DNA of 64,000 nt from Pisolithus tinctorius. Lineage: Eukaryota; Basidiomycota; Agaricomycetes; Boletales; Pisolithaceae. Position numbers and translations under genes: made by a program. A model generated the notes under the pieces. It made no database searches, was not told the origin of the DNA, and was given only the letters and a program-made list of their open reading frames with translations. Positions 21,943-33,051 of the stretch are shown here, one piece after another; the first letter of the stretch is position 1, and the number at the start of each line of letters is the position of its first letter. The stretch lies in assembly GCA_024663395.1 (NCBI GenBank), contig JANFAH010000046.1, positions 473,024 to 537,023 of the forward strand. The letters are read 5' to 3'.

Positions 21943-23073
21943 TTAACGAATCGACTTGTTGTCAGTTGTGTAAGAGGAGGAAAGCGGGAGGAGTCAGCTT
22001 CAGAACAGGATCAATCTCGCTTATCAAGAGAGCTGCCTGTTGCTGCGGGGTTCGGCGCTATGACAGGGCGCTACACGCCAGGTAGGTTTAACTTCTTAGT
22101 TCTTGCCCTTTGCAACGTGTATCGACTGTGCATGGGTCACCCTTTCCAGGATCTACCTCTTCACTGCAACATGAGAGTCCCCGGTTACGATTCAAGCGTG
22201 AACTACGCGTCAAATTCTTACAAAAAGCCCCCACCGAAATTGTGGGCCCTAAGTCATTGAAAATCACCGCAAACGGATCGACAGTCCAAGTGGCCGCAGT
22301 TGACAACGGCCACTCATCCCACGACTTTACGATGGTGAACAGCAACTAAATTACGATCGGATCAAAGTAAGTGATCCCTGGTTTGTATTTCACGTGGCAT
22401 TCGTGTTATTGGAATATCGTCACCATGAACACTCACACTTTCTACTTATCTCAATGTACAATTTGCTGAAGCTGGGATATTTGTCCTTACACGGAGTTTC
22501 CTAGCGGGCTAGTTCTTCCGTTCACAGTGACGGGCCGGAAGCGTCAGATGCGCAACCTATCCTTGGCCATGCTCATTCGGCCGCCTTGGCCTTCGAATGC
22601 CTGTCCTTGCTGTTATTCATTGGTATCCGTCGCTCAGCCACCCTGCTGGTGGCCAGCACCAAGCTACTCCGGATATACCGTTCATGGAATTGGTGGACGA
22701 GAGATCAGTTACGCTATGCCTAACCATTCATACCCTAGGCGTTTGGTTCCGCCTGCTAGAATCTACAGACTTAGCCTTTTTTCCGGTCTTTCGTACGTCC
22801 GCCCTTTTGAAAAAAGCCCTGGAAACCTGTCCTGTATTATTGAATAAACAAAACATCTACGGCAGCATAATGTATACTGGGAAGACATCCATTTGGAAGT
22901 CATGCATGCGATCTCTCGAAAGCTGAGTCCTGACGAATTACGACAAAGTTCCACTGCAAGGAAATACATAATTTTCCTCATGAGTGTGTTTGTGCATGGT
23001 CATAGCTAGGTGGTGCGGTTGACTCCGCGCCGCCGACTTGACTACCTAGCCATGAGAGTACTCGCCTGTGACC
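21943..23073. other. Upstream flank of P-loop/TPR copy 1, duplicated non-coding DNA
   Basis: The sequence matches 25,641-27,024 in order but with indels; the second copy is about 250-350 bp longer. Open frames on the plus strand (for example 22,527-22,847) are not kept between the copies, so I treat the stretch as non-coding. Confidence 0.6.
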
Positions 23074-23459
23074 TCATGCTGGCATAGGCATGTACGCCCG
23101 CAGCTCTGGGTCGTATGGCCCGACGGCTGCACCAGGGTTAGAGCCATACGGACTCGGGTTCGGGTTAGCCAACATCCGCTCGAGCACGCGTGCTACTACA
23201 GGTGCTGGGACGTTGTTCTGGTATATACTAGCCACAAAGTCCGCCTGCTCGTCTGTCAGGACGGGCTGCATTCTGGACTGTGAGTTGGGTCCTATTCCGC
23301 CAGCTTGACTGGTCTCACGCGAACCCCCCGGCGATGAAATCTGCGCGTTTTCGGTGGCGCGAGTGCTCAGAGTAGAGTATAGCGGGTAGCTGTCGCAGAG
23401 GACTAACCCCGAGAGGGGTCGAGCCGATATCAGGAACGCTGCCGTGGGCCGCGCTCCCG
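23074..23459 (-). pseudogene. Truncated 3' copy of the membrane-protein gene
   Basis: The translation matches the cytosolic C-terminus of the protein at 27,025-28,932 (QPVLTDEQADFV, NNVPAPVVARVLERML, PYDPELRAYMP). The copy starts abruptly at about 23,460, where its homology ends and the sequence switches to the 3' end of the second P-loop/TPR unit. No start, signal segment or membrane helix is present, and an indel near 23,370 shifts the frame. Upstream, the frame 23,632-23,315 fuses a TPR-protein tail (RLSELAVTGLEIG, GDRNQCAEEIPNG) to membrane-protein sequence (SVPDIGSTPLGVSPLRQLPA). Confidence 0.8.
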
Positions 23460-23951
23460 CCGTTTGGTATTTCCTCAGCGCATTGATTGCGATCACCCAG
23501 TACCCGCCGCAGACCGCGGAGGAGGAGGCGGATTCTAGACTCATCGTACCACGTGCCATACCTTTTCAGTTCACAGACCAACCCGATTTCTAAACCTGTC
23601 ACTGCTAGTTCCGAAAGCCGACAGAGGTGCATAGTGTGATTGAATTATCGGTGTCGCAATAGGTGATATACAAGTGTCTAACATGTACAGAAAGGATCCT
23701 GGACATCCCTTCGGACGATATGACACGGTAGTGACTGCCTGGTGAAATACTGAAATAGCTGAACGACGCGTCGCAAGGGTTGCCTCCAAGCAAGACTGGC
23801 GGGTGGATCGAACAGAGGGTATGATTCGCTCAGACGGATGACGGAAGTATCATTGGTATATGAACAGTGGCGAACGACGTGACCACTACGAAAAAGAGGT
23901 CGTTCGATTCGGAGACGGCGTCTCTCCAGCCGTCAGTGGTTGTCGCTAAGG

Positions 23952-25640
23952 CTACAGGCTCGCGCCAGCGGGTCCACGCGGCCGAACCTCCGACCGGCTG
24001 CGTGAAGCAAGTAGGAGAAAAGTTGGGTGGGGAAAGATGGGATCGGTGATACTCGGACTGTTGTAAACTGGAGGGGCGAAGTCAACGGCTGGAGGAGTGA
24101 CATGCTGTCTCAGATGCTTTTCGCCAAGGCATCTTGCAAGACTTGCTCGACACATGGCTTGGTCGAAGGTTGATAAGGGATTGCATGCCAACGCAGCTTG
24201 TTGGAGAGAAATGATCTCCTCCAGATCTGACATGGTACCCCCACGTTTGAAATATTGCAAGTCCAGGCAATCCGCAAGCTTGGCAAGAGACGCGAAGTGT
24301 TCTCCATGCTCAGTGGGAGTGAGTTTCAGTGCAACACGTCGGAGGTTGATGACTTCTGCCAAGTCCTCTAGGGCGCCTTCATTACTAAATCGCTGTTCTA
24401 GGCAACTCGCAAGGCGGACAAGAGAGGTACGATGTTCTTGATGCCCTGGAGGAGTGAGTTCCAGCGCAGCACGTCGGATGGGTATGGCTTCCACTAAATC
24501 TTCCATGTCGCCCTCCTTCCAGAACCGCTTGTCAAGGCAGTCCGCGAAGTTAGTAAGGGTCATAAGGTGTTCTTGGTGGCCCGGGGAAGTAAGTTGAAAT
24601 GCGGCGCGTTGAAGGGTAATTATCTCGTCCAAATCCTTTCCGTCTTCTTCTCTCATGAATCGTTGATGCAAAAGATCAGCGAGGTCAACAAGAGCTAAGT
24701 AGTGGTCTGGGTGTCCCAAGGGAGCGCCTTCCAACAGAGTTCTGCTGAGAGCGATGTTCTTTTCCAGAGCAAAATCCGTTGTTCCCCACCAGCGGAAGGG
24801 AATTTCTTCGGACGCGCATCCTCCCACAAACGAGCCCCCCAGTTTCATGCCGTTTAGAAGTTCCCGCACAACACCCCACGCTGTCTCTGGACTTCCGTCA
24901 AAAGGCGTCATAAGCATCGATGCGCCTCCGTCATCTGCCTGACGTTTGAGTAGTAAAATTGATGTATCAATCCTCCCGGTAGATAATTTTGCCCCAGGAG
25001 TTATAGTTGGGACGACGTGAATGGTGCTGGGAGCGAGACCTTGTTGGTACATGGGCATCAAGCAGCCGAGATGCCTTGAGACCTTTAGCCATTCATCATA
25101 TGGGTTAGATCCGATGTTATGTAGGTACAGGATTCCAGCCGCTTTACACGGCTTCCTGTATCTGGCCAGACACATTACTCACTAAATGATGCAAGAAGGT
25201 TGGCCTTACTTTGAATCCAACCATCCTTTCAAGTTTTCCTCCCCAGCTGACCCTCGGAACGTGCAAAGAGATGGGGTGTCTACAAGGACGATATCACTTT
25301 GTTCTCCTTCGAAACGGCACCTTTCCGCATGAATTTCGGCGACATCGAGCCTCTGCCCTCTCCCGACCGGAACATGAGACTTCACAACTTGTAAGAGGAT
25401 GCTAAGGAGCTGGATCGAAATGCAGAGAGAGCAAAATAAGCGTTGGTACGAAACTACGATAGGCTCGAAACTGATTTTACCCAACTCTTTCCCGAGCCAG
25501 AAGGGCCTACGAGACTGGTCGTGTTCTTAGCGTTGTGATATCACTAAACGTGGCTCATCAATACACACTCACAACACAACGATATCCTTCGGCACAATGT
25601 TGGTCTTTTTAGAAACACGAAACCTATCAAGTAGACCCAT
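23952..25640 (-). CDS. P-loop NTPase with C-terminal TPR repeats, copy 2 (503 aa)
   Basis: Four exons (25,640-25,573; 25,514-25,481; 25,409-25,210; 25,161-23,952) mirror those of copy 1 and sum to 504 codons. The Walker A motif (GPSGSGKS) and the DTP element (DIVLVDTPSL) are intact, as are the tetratricopeptide-like units (HPDHYLALVDLADLLHQRF, DLDEIITLQRAAFQLTSPGH and others). It is 66 residues shorter than copy 1: near the C-terminus about 4 extra bases shift the frame, giving a different tail (RSEVRPRGPAGASL), while the bases that encode copy 1's tail survive downstream on the far side of a 310-bp insert. Splice sites and phase are conserved, so the gene is probably expressed. Its cellular role is unknown. 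Confidence 0.82.
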
Positions 25641-27024
25641 CTAGGGAATGCTTATCGTCAGTCGTGTGAGGAGGGAAGCTAGACGGGTCAGAGCTTAAGC
25701 AGTATTACTGCTGCAAGTTCGGCGCTACACGCCGGGTAGTTTGATGGATCAGATCCTGCCCTTTGCAACGTGTATTGACCGTGCATGCATCACCCTCGAC
25801 TGCGGCGTGAGAGTCTCCAGTTATTTCAAGCACTGACCTAAGTGTCAAATTTGTTGCAAAAATCTCCCACCGAAATCGCATGGGCCCCGAGACACTTGAA
25901 ATCACCGGAAACGGCCCACTGGTCAATAGGGTCCGAAACGAACTGTGTTACGTAGAAAACGTTTGCTCAAGGAGGGGACGGACTTGACATCACAATGAAA
26001 GGCAAGTGATTTGTACGCGCAAATCTGACGTGGTATGCCTGCTTGCAGATTAGAGTATTGCCAGCCAAGCACAACGGCGTTGGCTCAAGAACAATGTACT
26101 AATACGCTGGCTGCTAATCTTCCCGCTAGCACTGACACCGACTTTTCCAGTCCGACACGCGTTGGTAACTTCTGTTTCTACCATTCAAGCATTTTCCCTT
26201 GTTCATCCCAGGACTACGGATGCGGAACGATTAACCACAGAATGTCCATCAGAAATCGTACATACACATGGATAGACAACTCATCATGGCAGCGACGATC
26301 ATTAGAATGACGACAGTATGATACGTTGACAGCGGCAGCAACAAATGGAGCAATAATCAATAATGATCATCCACACACTTAGGCCACATCTGACGGAGTT
26401 AACGATGATGGACAGCAGCTAGAACACGACCGGATCAAAGCAGGTGATCCATGATTTCTGTCTCACGTGGCATTCATGTCATTGGGATATCGTCCCTATG
26501 GGGCCCCACTCTTTCTACTTAACTAAATGCACGATTTGTGCTCCTACACAGAGCTTCCCTGGTCCTAGCGGGCTAATTTTTCCGTTCATGGTGGCGAGTC
26601 GGAAGCGTCGAATCCACAACCCATCCCCGGCCACGCTCGTTTGGCGGCTTTAGCCTTCGAATGCCTATCCTTCTGGTTACTCTTTGGTAGCCGTCGCTCA
26701 ACCGCTTTACTGGTGGGCGACAAACCCAGTTAGTCTGGTCATACCGACCTTGGAATTGGTGGACAAATACGCCACGTCCCAACGTTCACACCCTAGGCGT
26801 CTGGTTCCGCCTGCTAGAATCTACAGACTTGGCCTTTTTTTCGGTCTTTCGTGCGTCCGTGCTTTTGAAAAAAGCCCTGGAAACCTGTCCTGTATTACTG
26901 AATAAACAAAACACCTACAACAGCATAATATATACTGGGAAGACATCCATTTGAAAGTCATGCACGCGGTCTCTCGAAAGCTGACAAATTACAACAAAAG
27001 TCCCACTACAAGGAAATATGTACA
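25641..27024. other. Intergenic flank, duplicated non-coding DNA
   Basis: This stretch separates the membrane-protein gene (27,025-28,932) from P-loop/TPR copy 2; both are on the minus strand. It is homologous to 21,943-23,073. No reading frame appears conserved between the copies. Confidence 0.6.
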
Positions 27025-28932
27025 TCATGAGTGTGTCTGTGCATGGTCGTAGCTAGGTGGCGCGGTCGACTCCGCATCGCCGACTTGACTGTCTAGCCAT
27101 GAGAGTACTCGCCTGTGGCCTGATGTTGGCACAGGCATGTACGCGCGCAGCTCTGGATCGTACGGCCCAATGGCTGCACCAGGGTTAGAGCCATACGGAC
27201 TCGGGTTCGGGTTAGCCAACATCCGCTCGAGCACGCGTGCTACCACAGGTGCTGGGACGTTGTTCTGATATAGACTAGTCACAAAGTCTGCCTGTTCGTC
27301 CGTCAGGACGGGCTGCATTCTGGACTGTGAATTGGGTCCTATTCCGCTAGTTTGACTGGCCTCACGCGAACCCCCTTGCGATGAAAATTGTGCGTTTTCG
27401 GTGGCGCGAGTGCTCAGGGTGGACGGTGAGATGGGTATAGCGGGTAGCTGTCGCAGAGGACTAACTCCGACAGCGGCCGAGCTGATATCAGGAACGCTGC
27501 CCTGGGCCGCGCTCCCTCCTTGAGGACTGAAACGTGTAGCAGTTGATGAAGGAAGCGAAGGGGATTGGCTGCCTATGTCAGGTGTGGTGCCAGCGTCAGC
27601 ACCCCCGATACTCGTCCCACTCAGTTCCCCACCTGCAACAGTGAGGATAGACCCATCACCGGGCACAGTTGGGGTTCTAGCGAAAGGATCTACAAAAGGT
27701 CCAGCCAAAAATCTGGATTCCGGACGACGAAGAAGAGGTGTAGTATTGCCGTTGGACGACCGCAATCTTCGACGGCGGAAAAAGAGAACGACGAGTGCGC
27801 ATAGGGCAAGCAGACCAACCGCACCGGCCGCAGCTCCTCCGGCAATGGCCCCAACATTAATTCTGGAAGACATCAACAAACATTCACCGTTTTTGGGGAA
27901 TACCATTCGTTGTGCTTACTTTGAGGAACTCAAGGTCGACAAGTTACTACTTCCAGACGAAGGACTGGACGTAGCGCCTACGGCCGCCGATGTTGACGTG
28001 CTATTGGTTAATGAAGATACGATAGCCGGTGGTGTTGCAGTGGAAGAAGTCTGGTTCGATGCAGCGGTTGTGCTTTGTGACGATTGTAAAGTCACGGAAA
28101 CGGTAGTTGAGGGGTTGGAGGAACTCTGAGTCGTGGTGGGGGTAGGTGTCTGATTCGTAACAGGGGTAGTCGACGTGGTTCCAGCAACCACTGCATCGTT
28201 AACGTCTATGTAATCCAACATCATACCGCTGAAACCACCGTCCCAATCCAGGACTGTCATAATCGCCGTGTGATTGCCAGAGACTAAATTTTGAACATCA
28301 AAAAGGACCACTCGTGGGATATTGTATTGGGGTGCGGGTGGTGCGCCCAATGTTGCAGTCGTCGCAGTCCCAGAATCGATGGATAGCGACGCGGACATGC
28401 CTTGTGGGCCGGCCTGGAGCACGTATATCGTGATTCCGGAGCCTAGAGTTGGAACAGGGTATAATGAACACCGAAAAAGATAACATGAACCAGTTAATAC
28501 CTGTAAATGAAAACTGGACAGCACAGTTATTCGACGTTGAACATGCGGCATCTGGACAAATAAATAACTAGATAAACCCAATCCGTAAACGAGCGTTATT
28601 CACCACTTACAAGTACTGTCCAACAAAGGAATCCGGGTTAGTATACGAAAGAACTTACATTTTCCACGAACGAAAGGTACTCACAACGTCCCATCATAAC
28701 ACTGCGCAGAGTTTATGGCCATCATTGTTCCATTAGGAAGACGGATCGAGAGCTGTTCCCCCGTATCCGAACCGAATGGACCCCACACGGGTCCAGCTGG
28801 GTTTTCAGAGAATTTGAGCACCGAGTAGTTGCTGTCATCGATGGTATATGTCCGAACGGCGATAAAGAACGTGAAAACGACGAGCCAAACACTCGAAATA
28901 AGACCAAGCATAATAAACCAGCAGGAGTCCAA
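27025..28932 (-). CDS. Single-pass membrane protein with extracellular domain and long cytosolic tail (554 aa)
   Basis: Five exons (28,932-28,685; 28,615-28,611; 28,551-28,501; 28,442-27,920; 27,862-27,025) sum to 555 codons only if the 5-nt second exon is included. The N-terminus is a hydrophobic leader (MLGLISSVWLVVFTFFIAV). An extracellular domain follows (GPFGSDTGEQLSIRLPNGT, QFSFTGSGITIYVLQAG, MMLDYIDVNDAV), then a Ser/Thr-rich stalk, a membrane helix (AVGLLALCALVVLFF, about residues 285-303) with a basic stop-transfer (RRRRLRSS), and a cytosolic tail of about 250 residues with Pro/Ser-rich parts. The layout resembles fungal cell-surface sensors, but no named family is recognised. A paralogue lies at 15,741-16,819 and a truncated copy at 23,074-23,459. 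Confidence 0.82.
28611..28615 (-). other. 5-nt microexon of the membrane-protein gene
   Basis: On the minus strand the bases TACTT lie between GGACAG and GTAAGT. The upstream intron (28,684-28,616) has a TACTAAC branch motif. Joining exon 1, these five bases and exon 3 gives YDGTFTYAACSTSN in frame; skipping them breaks the frame. Confidence 0.75.
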
Positions 28933-29705
28933 GGGAACTCAATCTATCCCGCTGGTATGTTGGGGACGGGAGGGCGAACTAAGGAATGGAAGGGGAAGAA
29001 GTGAAAAGTGGCGATGCAAGCAAATCGACAGAAAACCACCGCGTTGTTATGACCGGGGGAGACTTACCACAAGCTTGCACGGGGATAATAACCTGTGCTG
29101 TGCAAGGGCGCCTGTTACAAGTCAGCATACGGGATCATATCCATCAAACAGGCACACGGACGGACAGACAAGTGAATACACTTTCTGAAGTGAAAGTTAC
29201 AAGTAGGTCGAGTCGATGTGAGGGAATATCATGAGCACATAGAGCATACCACTGTCGCATTCATACCTTCGATCTATGAGCTGGGAATATGTTACCCACC
29301 AAATCCATATTAGCATTGACGTGCCATTTGAGCGCATCAACGATGTTCGTTGTTCGTCGTCGTCACCTTACGGACTCCTCACGACGCGGTACTTTGCATA
29401 AGACATTACTGGCGATGGTGGCTCCGACACCCACTCCAATCAACTTTCGACTACAGCGTCCCCCGAGTTTCCTCAAGCCAGTCCCCGATCATGAGTTGCT
29501 CCACAGAAAATTCCGCGGCGATTGTACAAGTTTCTCGGTTCCTAGGAAGTCGGAAAGCAAGCACGTGAAAACATATTAAGGGGGGGTTGGAGTGCCCCTG
29601 GCAACCCCCGATCATGGCCTTATAGGGGACAACACTAATACATACACAAGAAACGCCATACAATATTTCCCTACACAACTATTTGTTGAAGATGACCAGA
29701 TTTGT
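28933..29705. other. Intergenic, no recognisable gene
   Basis: This is the promoter side of the membrane-protein gene and the 3' flank of glutathione reductase. It has only short open frames. Confidence 0.5.
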
Positions 29706-31501
29706 TTAACGCATCGTGACTAGCTCTACGTACAGGCCCAAAACGTTAGCAGCGATAACGGAAAGCATGCTTGACTCACCTTCAGCAGAAGTTGGGTGGA
29801 TGGCAACGGTGTCATCAAAGTCTTTTTTGCGTGCTAATGCATATTTCTCATCAACTGATGCGTACGAGACAACCCCAATGCAGAAGAACGCACCTCCCAT
29901 TTTGACTGCGACCGCAAAACCTTGTAAGGCTTCGTCGCTGCCCTGCCCAATCATGTGCACACCAACAATACGCTCCTCTTCACCGACGACGACCAGTTTG
30001 TAAACGGTCGGCTCTTTGTGTTCCTCGTCAATCTGTGAGAAGTACAGCGAACGGAACGAAGATTTGTCTGCTCGGGTCAGTGATCAGGAGGGAGCGACGT
30101 AAAACAATAACACACAGATTTTCACGTCATCGCCATACAATTGTCGAGCTTCTGGTTCTGTCAGACCGACAGTACCAATCGGTGGATGCCTGGTAATCGG
30201 TCAGATATATGGCCAGCGAGTCAGTGTCACTCACTCACGAGAATATAACCGTGGGGATGTTCCTGTACGATAGCTTGTCGTCTTTGAACTTCTCGGGACC
30301 GAATAGTCTGTTTGAAAGGCGTCTTCCTGCTGCAATGGCTACAGGGGTGAGTAACGCCTTCCCCTGCACGTCACCAATAGCATATATGCCCTTCGTGGTG
30401 GTATTCTGGTAATCATCGACGACGATGTCGCCTTTTTTGTCCGTTTTAACCCCTATATCCTCCAACCCGAGGTTTTCCGTGTTAGACCGCCGACCAATGG
30501 CCCAAAGCAGACAGTCAACCTCAATTACGTTCCCCTTGTCTGTGTGTACAGTCAATGTCTTGCCCTTTTCACCTTCCACTCTTGTTACGTTAGAATGTTT
30601 GTGGACCTTGATTCCAGTGTGTTCCATCCATGGAGTCAGGATATCATGCAATGTAGGGTCGAAGCTGCGTAGAACATTGTCCTTCCGGATGATAAGATGC
30701 GTTTCAGAACCGAGCGCATTCAAAACACCAGCCAGTTCAACAGCGATATACCCAGCACCGACAATTGCGACACGTTTTGGTTGATCCTCAAGCTCAAAAA
30801 ACCCATCCGAGTCGATACCAAGCGACGCTCCAGGAATCTTGTCGTCAGAAGGAATCACGGGGCATCCACCGACTGCAACAGTAATGTGATCTGCGCGCAT
30901 CACATATTTTTCGCCATTGGGCTTTATCACCTCGATTGCGTCCTTGGCAACGAAGCGCGCATACCCCGGGTGATACTCGACGTGTTCTCTGTCAAGGTTT
31001 TTTTCGTAGATGTTATTCAATTTCCGAATGTATGCATCCCTCTGGAGTTTGAACGTTGGCCAGTCGAAGTTGGGCTCGGGGACGCCGCGGAAATGATATC
31101 CATCGGCGGCATGGCGAAGTCTATCAGCCATGTCAGCGGCGTGCCACATTATCTACATCAGGCGACCCATTATCAGCTCAGGAGGCTGGGAGAGGAAAGG
31201 GAGATTAACCTTCTTAGGTACACATCCTATAATGTGTTGGGAAGCGTTTGATCCGAGATTTCACGAGAAAGAACCGGGCGACACGTACCAACATTCACGC
31301 AGGTACCGCCGAGGTAGGGAGAGACTTCAACAAGTGCGACTTTCTTTCCATAGGACGCTGCGCGACGCTGCATGCCAACTATCAATATTTCAACTTAGAA
31401 GCGATAAGCGCGCAGTATACCGACGAAGCCACGCCACCACTACCTCCACCTATACAGATATAGTCATAACGGTCGACTGTCGGACGATCCAATGGCGCCA
31501 T
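29706..31501 (-). CDS. GLR1: Glutathione reductase (470 aa)
   Basis: Reduces glutathione disulfide with NADPH and so maintains the cellular thiol pool. Eight exons (31,501-31,421; 31,367-31,289; 31,226-31,210; 31,152-30,239; 30,189-30,116; 30,067-29,894; 29,833-29,780; 29,725-29,706) give 471 codons in phase. The FAD-binding GGGSGG lies at residues 18-23. The redox-active disulfide [13 protein letters not shown] has Cys50 and Cys55. NADPH binding shows [11 protein letters not shown], the second FAD motif is GIYAIGDV, and the dimer-interface catalytic histidine is in IHPTSAEE near the C-terminus. All key residues are present and the length is normal for the family. No mitochondrial leader is visible, so the encoded form should be cytosolic. 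Exon 3 is only 17 nt and encodes the second catalytic cysteine. Confidence 0.95.
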
Positions 31502-33051
31502 TCTTGATGGTGTGGTGGAAGCGAGAGACCTGGATATCTGATGTCATGATAACAGATAACGACGGTGTGGCGTTAAAAATCAAAATAGACATATGGGGCG
31601 CCGCAAACCTGGTGGAGTCTAGCCAAGGGTCCAGCACTAGGTGGTCGTATGAATCTCGCTGCGGAGAGCGCCGAGGACAATCTGAGGGCCAGCTTTGCTA
31701 GTCGAAAGCGAGCCGCTGCGAGCTCGCCGAGTGGTATTTCTATACCGTTTTCCTGCGTCTATGTAGTCAGCGTGACACCCCAAACGAGCCTTGGATTACT
31801 GAGCCAAAAGCATGATGATCACTCAAAAAAGTAATCTGAGTCACGTGACACGATGACGCAACGAACCAGTCATTAGTCATGTGACAAGTCCATATCGAAG
31901 TGCTCTGTCCGTCTGGACGTCGGTGGTGCGTCGGTACTGTCTCACACGTGGAGCGCAGGCATTACTCAACTCTCAGTTCGTAGTAGGACGACCGGAACAG
32001 GGGCATACAAGCGATATATAGATCTCACCTTACTATAACGTAGAAAAATGCAACTATGGTGTAATCTGCACCTTAGCAAGCCTGACTCACTGCTGCCACA
32101 AGGACAGAATCACGAATTGTGGGCGCTGTATGTGGGCATCCTGACTTAGTATAATATAAGTCTTCGTACCGTTCCACTCTGCAGCATGCTTCGTGGTTTT
32201 GTACTTCGCAATGGTTTGGAAAGGGGTAAACTGTATCGTTCTCACGACACGCGTGTCGCTCGGGTTCATATCGGGGTTGGTGTGTGGCACGCGACCTGGA
32301 ACGCGCCTTCAAGCTTCAAGTTTCAAGTTTGTCCACTCACCGAGCGGAATGTTCCTATCGTCGGACTAGGAGCGATAACACTGATACGTACGACCAGCCT
32401 TACTGCCTTCAAGTTAGGCCCCGCTGCGGACCGACCCGAATGGTTATAGGGCTGACGAAGTAGACATCCGGAGTGGGGGGGAGGTTCTCGTCTTCTCTGT
32501 GATGGGTCACCTGCTCGCGGAATCGCGGTAAGAAGTTGGGTATCTTCCTGCGATCAGAGGGTGGGCACACCATCATTCATGGAAGACTTCTTCTCGCCGG
32601 CACATAGATTGTCCAGTGCGAAATTCAACTCCTCACTTCCGCCGCCAGCACAAAGGTGGCGACGACGCTCCCAATTTACCCTTGCCCTCAAAGAGTCATG
32701 GAGTGATGCCATGACCTTTGTAGTCGTCCACGCAGGAGCCACAAGGCGAGCTACAACCCCGTCTTTAACCCGCTAGGGTTCAAGACACTTTCCTACCTTG
32801 CAGCATGTCGACAGAGGCGGATGACTCATTGATCAATCTTGATCACCGTTCGAACTGAAAGCCTGGCAAAGGTTTGCCTCGAGGTTCCCTGTTTGTCAAT
32901 GGCGATTATCCCTCTGGTATTCCCAGCGAAATCGACGGTTAGACTTGCCTTGTTGTGGACTTAACCATAATCACTGAAACAACGGGGACTCGATTGCATA
33001 CTCATTGTCCTCTGGCATAAATGCTCTATGAACGGTGGAGAGTCCCCTCCC
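31502..33051. other. Intergenic, no recognisable gene
   Basis: The GLR1 promoter side plus about 1.5 kb in which only short overlapping frames occur (for example 32,186-32,449 plus and 32,087-32,290 minus). None shows a family signature. Confidence 0.45.

Larger units (their letters stand above)
20084..23459. repeat. Tandem segmental duplication, unit 1
   Basis: This unit holds the 3' part and body of P-loop/TPR copy 1, its upstream flank and the truncated 3' part of a membrane-protein gene. The same order recurs at 23,460-27,513. Matching landmarks include GCCGTTTGGTATTTCCT (20,083 and 23,459), the TPR exons, and the GAAGACATCCATTTG block (about 22,882 and 26,940). Confidence 0.8.
23460..27513. 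repeat. Tandem segmental duplication, unit 2
   Basis: Second copy of the unit at 20,084-23,459. Its right end lies inside the intact membrane-protein gene, at the position corresponding to the truncation point of the first copy. It carries two extra stretches: about 310 bp near 23,627-23,938 and several hundred bp near 26,000-26,400. Confidence 0.8.

Noticed and set aside
22527..22847. 106-codon plus-strand frame in the duplicated flank
   Set aside because: The matching DNA at 26,580-26,905 does not keep the same frame open over its length, so it is not under coding constraint.
27575..28129. 184-codon plus-strand frame
   Set aside because: Antisense to the membrane-protein gene, whose exons join in phase on the minus strand.
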